From contig CAOXUF010000082.1 of NCBI GenBank assembly GCA_948560485.1, forward strand, positions 1,326 to 7,912: DNA of 6,587 nucleotides, in the 5' to 3' direction. Source of the stretch: an uncultured Eubacterium sp. (GTDB lineage Bacteria; Bacillota_A; Clostridia; Lachnospirales; Lachnospiraceae). Below are positions 5,183 to 6,587 of this stretch, piece by piece. Every line of letters starts with the position of its first letter. Position 1 is the first letter of the stretch. The notes below the pieces were generated by a model that had not been told where the DNA came from, made no database searches, and saw only the letters and a program-made list of their open reading frames with translations. The position numbers were made by a program, and so were the translations under genes.

Positions 5183-5292
5183 ATTCTGACGGAGATTTAT
5201 TGATGCGAATGGGAGATAATATGGCAATAGATATGGATTCAGGAGAATTGCATATGATATCCGATTGGTCTAACGATGAAGAAGATGATTAA
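5113..5292 (+). CDS. 59-aa strongly acidic repeat protein, function unknown
   Basis: ATG at 5113 has GGAGG (5102-5106) 6 nt upstream and ends with TAA at 5290-5292. The peptide starts MGKHFFDFEDGDF and ends DWSNDEEDD. It contains a 16-residue tandem repeat: SDNMAIDSDGDLLMRM (about 18-33), then GDNMAIDMDSGELHMI (34-49). Acidic residues far outnumber basic ones, so the protein must be very acidic. There is no signal peptide or membrane segment. The DSDGD-type turns could bind a cation, or the protein could mimic nucleic acid or mask a basic partner; all of this is speculation. It follows the nucleotidyltransferase on the same strand and is followed by a terminator, so the two may act together. 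I cannot name the family, though the strong Shine-Dalgarno site and repeat make it a convincing gene. Confidence 0.75.
   Translation: MGKHFFDFEDGDFAHSISDNMAIDSDGDLLMRMGDNMAIDMDSGELHMISDWSNDEEDD
5167..5232 (+). repeat. Two 18-bp copies with 48-bp period inside the acidic protein gene
   Basis: GATAATATGGCAATAGAT occurs exactly at 5167-5184 and 5215-5232, encoding DNMAID twice in the same frame. Identity at the DNA level points to a fairly recent internal duplication or to gene conversion. Confidence 0.85.
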
Positions 5293-5296
5293 AATA

Positions 5297-5340
5297 GCGA
5301 GGCAGAGAGATGTTAAATCTCCCTGCCTACGCCTTTCTTT
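5297..5340. terminator. Hairpin terminator between converging genes
   Basis: GGCAGAGAGAT (5301-5311) pairs with ATCTCCCTGCC (5317-5327) except for one A/C mismatch, with GCG (5297-5299) against CGC (5330-5332) outside. CTTTCTTT follows rightward, and the leftward side reads CTATTTTAAT. It ends the acidic-protein operon and could also serve the tnpV relic. Confidence 0.75.
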
Positions 5341-5610
5341 AGATGTAAATTATATCATGATTTACGGTTTCTGAGGCTTTGTTGCGGATGTTATTCATTA
5401 GAGTAATCCGCTCTATTGAATTATTCGCTTTGAGTTGCTTGGTTATGCTTTCATTCTCTGTCAACTGTTTCACCAGCCGAAAGAACAATTTTTTTGCCTG
5501 CTCGTTTACATCAGCGAGATAATTATTCAACTTGCCGCTTGTCAGAAGATTAAAATAGAATAGTTGCTTATGTTCCTTGATATACCGTAAATGCCGCTCT
5601 CACCATATTC
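5339..5610 (-). pseudogene. tnpV: Truncated and frameshifted tnpV (transposon-encoded TnpV family)
   Basis: The minus strand encodes RHLRYIKEHK, LLTSGKLNNYLADVNEQA, then RLVKQL and MNNIRNKASETVNHDIIY. This is the C-terminal two thirds of TnpV, a small protein of unknown role carried by Tn4451-like and other Clostridia mobile elements. The main frame is open from GAG at 5599-5597 to the stop at 5341-5339, 86 codons, against roughly 120 in intact members. Just upstream an in-frame TGA (5602-5600) interrupts it. The expected E-Y-G-E lead-in is found in a shifted frame (5610-5599), consistent with a 2-base insertion. The expected N-terminus is absent upstream. A TTG at 5530 could start a 63-aa frame, but that begins inside the conserved domain and has no ribosome site. 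Most likely the relic of an integrated element. Family assignment is from memory of its motifs and is fairly sure. Confidence 0.82.
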
Positions 5611-5686
5611 AAGGCGTTTGGAGGATTTTATTAAAACTCCATGAGGTGTGATGAACACCTTTGAAATTATGAATTTCTAATATGAA

Positions 5687-5706
5687 TTAAAAATTATTAT
5701 TAAATA
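5687..5706 (+). repeat. 20-bp AT direct repeat, right copy
   Basis: Identical to 4090-4109. Both copies are soon followed by GTTGAA and, further on, TATATACT, so the resemblance extends into the promoters. Between 5611 and 5686 I see only short inverted repeats, AGGTG/CACCT (5644-5660) and GAAATT/AATTTC (5663-5677). Confidence 0.6.
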
Positions 5707-5708
5707 TG

Positions 5709-5737
5709 TTGAATAATTAAATAGGATAATATATACT
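5709..5737 (+). promoter_or_regulatory. Promoter of the membrane protein gene
   Basis: -35 TTGAAT (5709-5714) and -10 TATACT (5732-5737) with 17-bp spacing, directly after the 20-bp repeat. Start near 5744 leaves a short leader to the ATG at 5768. Confidence 0.7.
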
Positions 5738-5767
5738 GAATAAAATTATAAAGATAAGGGTAGAATT

Positions 5768-6301
5768 ATGGCAGTAGTTTATATCAGAGAACTTGATTTT
5801 CATATTGCAAGTGAAGATGAGCAGGAAGAAATTAAGGATTTATATAAACGCAAGATGGTGAAATCGTGGATAAAAAGATTTATAATATTTTTTATCCTTG
5901 CATTGATATGTTTTGTTTTTCAAACTATTGCACATTTAAATTTGCCATGGATGTTTTCAGAAGAACAGACAATATACAGATTGTTTCTCTACATTGCCAG
6001 CGCTTTTGTAGGAGTGAATCTTCTATCATGGCTGGAACTTATAATAGAAAGAGATGTGATATACAATCCTGAAAAAACTAAGATTTTGAAGTTGAAAGTA
6101 ATAGCAAAAGTACATTCAGAAAATCTGACAGTGATGAGACAGCAAAAATGGTTTGTAACTTGTGAAACGGATGAAGGTATGATAGAAGATGCAATTATAG
6201 TAAGAAATAAATCTGATTATAATAATATAAAAATCGGAGAGATGGTATATATAGAGCAGGCCCGCGATGATGGACATTATTTATACTATTATCTTGTTTA
6301 G
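5768..6301 (+). CDS. Two-helix membrane protein with C-terminal soluble domain, unknown function
   Basis: 177 aa; ATG at 5768 with AAGGG (5756-5760) 7 nt upstream. An acidic N-terminal segment (1-30, with EDEQEEIKDLY) precedes two predicted membrane helices at about 37-57 and 71-93, joined by a short loop containing NLPWMF. The C-terminal part (94-177) is soluble and probably beta-rich, with WFVTCETDEG, an NIKIGEMVYIEQA stretch and a tyrosine-rich end (HYLYYYLV). The spacing of hydrophobic residues and the phrase IGEMVYI recall small barrel domains of NfeD or DUF type, but this is only an impression. It is a single-gene transcript with its own promoter and terminator. Base and codon use match the aspS region rather than the 4238-5292 genes, so it is probably native sequence on the far side of the inserted segment. 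I do not recognise the family. Confidence 0.8.
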   Translation: MAVVYIRELDFHIASEDEQEEIKDLYKRKMVKSWIKRFIIFFILALICFVFQTIAHLNLPWMFSEEQTIYRLFLYIASAFVGVNLLSWLELIIERDVIYNPEKTKILKLKVIAKVHSENLTVMRQQKWFVTCETDEGMIEDAIIVRNKSDYNNIKIGEMVYIEQARDDGHYLYYYLV

Positions 6302-6330
6302 GTCAAATATTCCGCAGAAATAAAGGGATG

Positions 6331-6377
6331 CAACCGCCAGTTGACAAATTGAAAAGTCTGATTGGTGGTTGTTTTTT
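6331..6377 (+). terminator. Rho-independent terminator after the membrane protein gene
   Basis: CAACCGCCA (6331-6339) pairs with TGGTGGTTG (6363-6371) through one G-U pair, with a long loop, and T6 follows at 6372-6377. Confidence 0.8.
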
Positions 6378-6418
6378 GATGCAAATGTTAGAGTTTTCTT
6401 ATCATAAAAAAGATGATA
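6376..6418 (+). promoter_or_regulatory. Possible promoter and operator of the HTH gene
   Basis: TTGATG (6376-6381) and TATCAT (6400-6405) are 18 bp apart and could be -35 and -10. TATCAT is also the left arm of a perfect inverted repeat with ATGATA (6413-6418) across 7 nt. An HTH regulator bound there would block its own promoter, as XRE/Cro proteins often do. The promoter match is modest. Confidence 0.4.
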
Positions 6419-6440
6419 GAATAATAATTGGAGGTTTGTT

Positions 6441-6587
6441 ATGAAGTTAGCAGATAAGATTATTTTGCTTAGAAAGCAAAAAGGATGGTCACAGGAAGAG
6501 CTGGCGGCACAGATGGATGTGTCAAGGCAGTCGGTATCAAAGTGGGAGAGTGGTGCGTCTACACCTGATATTGATAAGATTATATTA
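6441..6587 (+). CDS. XRE/Cro-type HTH transcriptional regulator, N-terminal part (3' end outside window)
   Basis: ATG at 6441 has TGGAGG (6429-6434) 6 nt upstream. The 49 visible residues form most of a Cro/C1-type helix-turn-helix. There is an RKQKGWSQEELA helix (about 11-22), the turn with QMDVSRQSVSKWESG (24-38), and TPDIDKI, which usually starts the last helix. Cytosolic DNA-binding regulators of this type in Clostridia often continue with a membrane or DUF segment, but nothing beyond the window can be read. The inverted repeat at 6400-6418 could be its operator. The HTH assignment is firm; its targets are unknown. Confidence 0.93.
   Translation, partial: MKLADKIILLRKQKGWSQEELAAQMDVSRQSVSKWESGASTPDIDKIIL

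Noticed and set aside
5528..5530. TTG as a true start for a 63-aa minus-strand protein
   Set aside because: The conserved TnpV sequence continues upstream in the same frame, so this is an internal codon of a relic.
5866..6072. Plus-strand 68-aa frame overlapping the membrane protein
   Set aside because: Out-of-frame overlap fully inside the 177-aa gene, without a Shine-Dalgarno site.

Overview
The window looks like chromosome from a low-GC Clostridia bacterium, most likely Lachnospiraceae. This rests on the AT-rich sequence, strong SigA-type promoters, purine-rich Shine-Dalgarno sites, a T-box-controlled aminoacyl-tRNA synthetase, and a relic of the TnpV family common in Clostridia mobile elements. 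Nothing here fixes a genus.

Layout. (1) 1-1320: the C-terminal, membrane-embedded part of the ferrous iron transporter FeoB; the gene starts outside the window. (2) 1327-3731: a consensus promoter only 7 nt after the feoB stop, a ~370-nt T-box leader, aspS (aspartyl-tRNA synthetase), a 31-codon membrane-peptide gene and a terminator. The T-box specifier reads AAC (Asn), not an Asp codon, and the enzyme carries the His typical of non-discriminating AspRS. Together these suggest an enzyme making Asp-tRNA(Asn) for the amidotransferase route to Asn-tRNA. (3) 3798-4083: a compact locus built like the enterococcal par/Fst type I toxin-antitoxin system. It has a 28-aa hydrophobic peptide whose ribosome site lies in a hairpin, a 15-bp terminator, and a converging minus-strand promoter for a short antisense RNA that crosses a second copy of the toxin start region. 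(4) 4090-5706: an accessory-looking segment bounded by a perfect 20-bp AT-rich direct repeat. It holds overlapping promoters, a stand-alone nucleotidyltransferase-fold protein, a broken gene, a very acidic 59-aa repeat protein, a terminator and a decayed tnpV fragment on the minus strand. (5) 5709-6377: a promoter resembling the one in (4), an unknown two-helix membrane protein and its terminator. (6) 6441-6587: the start of an XRE/Cro-type HTH regulator, cut by the window end.

How the genes work together. feoB and aspS are neighbours without obvious functional linkage. aspS and the 31-aa peptide share a transcript under T-box control. The Fst-like locus is self-contained. The nucleotidyltransferase, broken gene and acidic protein share one strand and lie between one promoter region and one terminator, so they are probably an operon carried or left by a mobile element. 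The strongest leads are the Fst-like locus, the Asn-reading T-box in front of a probable non-discriminating AspRS, and a possible three-hairpin relay at the 3' end of that T-box.
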